Source of the DNA: Clusia tigrina
Taxonomy: Eukaryota > Arthropoda > Insecta > Diptera > Clusiidae
NCBI GenBank assembly: GCA_920105625.2
Contig: CAKKTE020000594.1
Coordinates: 248,001 to 312,000 of the forward strand
Reading direction: 5' to 3'
DNA length: 64,000 bases
Made by a program: the position numbers and the translations under genes. The notes under the pieces are model-generated. The model was not told the origin of the DNA and ran no database searches. It worked only from the letters and a program-made list of their open reading frames with translations. Shown here one piece after another: positions 63,101-64,000 of this stretch (position 1 is its first letter; the number at the start of each line of letters is the position of its first letter).

Positions 63101-64000
63101 CCCTTGAGTCCCAAATCAAACACTGATAAAATTTCAAATGACCCTAACTTTTATACGGTACGTCCTACACCTATCAAAGTTGGCAACATACAAATGCTTG
63201 TACCTTTTTACTGGAGCGTCATAAAACCTTGAAATTTTGTAACAATAAAGTACTCGAGCCTCTTGTCAATTTAAGCTATCGCTCAGAGCTATGCTACCCT
63301 TGAGTCCTAAATCAAACACTGAAAAAACTTCAAATGGCCATAACTTCTATACCGTACATCCTACACCTATCAAAGTTTGCAACATACAAATGCTTGTAAC
63401 TTTTTACTGGAGCATCATAAAACCTTGAAATTTTGTAACAATAAAGTACTCGAGCCTCTTGTCAATTTAAGCTATCGCTCAAACCTATGCTACCCTTGAG
63501 TCCCACATCAAACACTGATAAAACATCAAGTGGCCCTAACTTCTATACGATACGTCCTACACCTATCAGAGTTTGCAACATACAAATGCTTGTAACATTT
63601 TACTGGAGCGCCATAAAACCTTGAAATTTTTGTAACAATAAGGTACTCGAGCCTCTTGTCAATTTAAGCTATCGCTCAAAACTATGCTACCCTTGGGTCC
63701 CAAATCAAACACTGATAAAACTTCAAATGGCCCTAACTTCTATACGGTACGGCCTACACCTATCAAAGTTTGCAATATACAAATGCTTGTAACTTTTTAC
63801 TGGAGCGTCATAAAACCTTGAAATTTTGTAACAATAAAGTACTCGAGCCTCTTGTCAATTTAAGCTATCGCTCAAAGCTATGCTACCCTTGAGTCCCAAA
63901 TCAAACACTGACAAAACTTCAAATGGCCCTAACCTCTATACGGTACGTCCTACACCTATCAAAGTTTGCAACATACAAATGCTTGTAACTCTTTACTGGA
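63101..64000 (+). repeat. Cassette N, copy 5, running to the window edge
   Basis: Anchor GTTGGC at 63179, 5,290 bp (27 monomers) after copy 4. The cassette ends near 63,881, and the window stops inside the following monomer (CCTCTATACGG, CTCTTTACTGG). A difference from the other copies is GAGCGCCAT for GAGCGTCAT at about 63,607. Confidence 0.86.

Larger units (their letters stand above)
1..64000 (+). repeat. Satellite DNA array, 196-bp monomer, about 326 head-to-tail copies
   Basis: Every stretch read in the window is a copy of one 196-bp unit. The anchor AAATCAAAC recurs at steps of 195-197 bp, for example 7741 to 7937 and 52922 to 53118. Shorter steps come from small deletions. The unit is about 37% G+C. 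All copies have the same orientation, and no foreign insertion, inversion or unique spacer was seen. The first base is monomer position 21 and the last is near position 113, so both array ends lie outside the window. Copies differ by point changes and 1-2 bp indels, chiefly the T run before GTAAC (three, four or five T). Arrays of this kind are typical of eukaryotic centromeres, pericentromeres or subtelomeres; which applies here is not visible. I do not recognise the family name. No coding, tRNA or rRNA sequence is present. Confidence 0.97.

Noticed and set aside
1..64000. CRISPR array, because of regular repeats
   Set aside because: There are no unique spacers between short repeats; the whole 196-bp unit repeats and is far longer than a CRISPR repeat.
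1..64000. Transposon or retroelement origin of the unit
   Set aside because: No terminal repeats, target-site duplications, transposase or reverse transcriptase coding traces were seen. An ancient origin from a mobile element cannot be excluded but has no support here.
1..64000. Telomeric or microsatellite repeats
   Set aside because: No run of TTAGGG, TTTAGGG or other short tandem motif appears; the only simple-sequence variation is in short A and T runs.

Overview
The whole 64-kb window is one uninterrupted tandem array of a single satellite DNA family. I see no genes, RNA genes, transposons, CRISPR arrays or unique-sequence islands. The monomer is 196 bp by consensus, about 37% G+C (73 of 196 bases counted on the consensus). 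I number it from the C of CTTGAGTCCC. All copies I followed run in the same head-to-tail direction. The window begins at monomer position 21 and ends near position 113, so the array continues beyond both edges. Dividing the anchor-to-anchor distance by the mean period gives roughly 326 monomers; this is an estimate, not a count.

The source is almost certainly a eukaryotic nuclear genome: long, homogenised, unidirectional arrays of nucleosome-sized monomers are typical of centromeric, pericentromeric or subtelomeric heterochromatin. Many monomer-specific variants are CpG to TpG or CpA transitions at the five consensus CpG sites, which suggests germline cytosine methylation. I do not recognise the satellite family and cannot name the organism; plant and animal both remain possible.

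The information in the window lies in its higher-order layout. (1) 1-7.4 kb: varied monomers, a 59-bp internal deletion, and a segment of about 1.9 kb (2.6-4.5 kb) copied at 5.3-7.4 kb with one extra monomer. (2) 7.4-15.4 kb: a 4-mer echo, a three-copy 3-mer repeat (589 bp period), a perfect-looking monomer doublet, and two copies of a segment offset by 2,156 bp (11 monomers). (3) 15.4-23.3 kb: mostly single divergent monomers, with several that carry a 5-bp deletion. (4) 23.3-32.5 kb: two copies of a segment offset by 2,937 bp (15 monomers), with a recombination joint resolvable to about 15 bp, then a block copied from 21.5-22.5 kb at a distance of 9,984 bp. (5) 32.5-39.8 kb: a segment duplicated 3,331 bp apart. 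(6) 39.8-49.1 kb: the clearest higher-order repeat, an 11-monomer unit of 2,146 bp marked by an 8-bp deletion, including a recombinant 10-mer and a copy with a 16-bp deletion. (7) 49.1-51.1 kb: a 588-bp 3-mer. (8) 51.1-64 kb: a four-monomer cassette present five times at irregular spacings of 9, 12, 13 and 27 monomers.

Short open frames of 60-88 codons recur because the same monomer variants recur. They are not genes: 196 is not a multiple of three, so the frame changes at each monomer and stops follow. The best candidate for something undescribed is the satellite itself and its mosaic higher-order structure, which records repeated unequal exchange and conversion in a possible centromeric or heterochromatic array.
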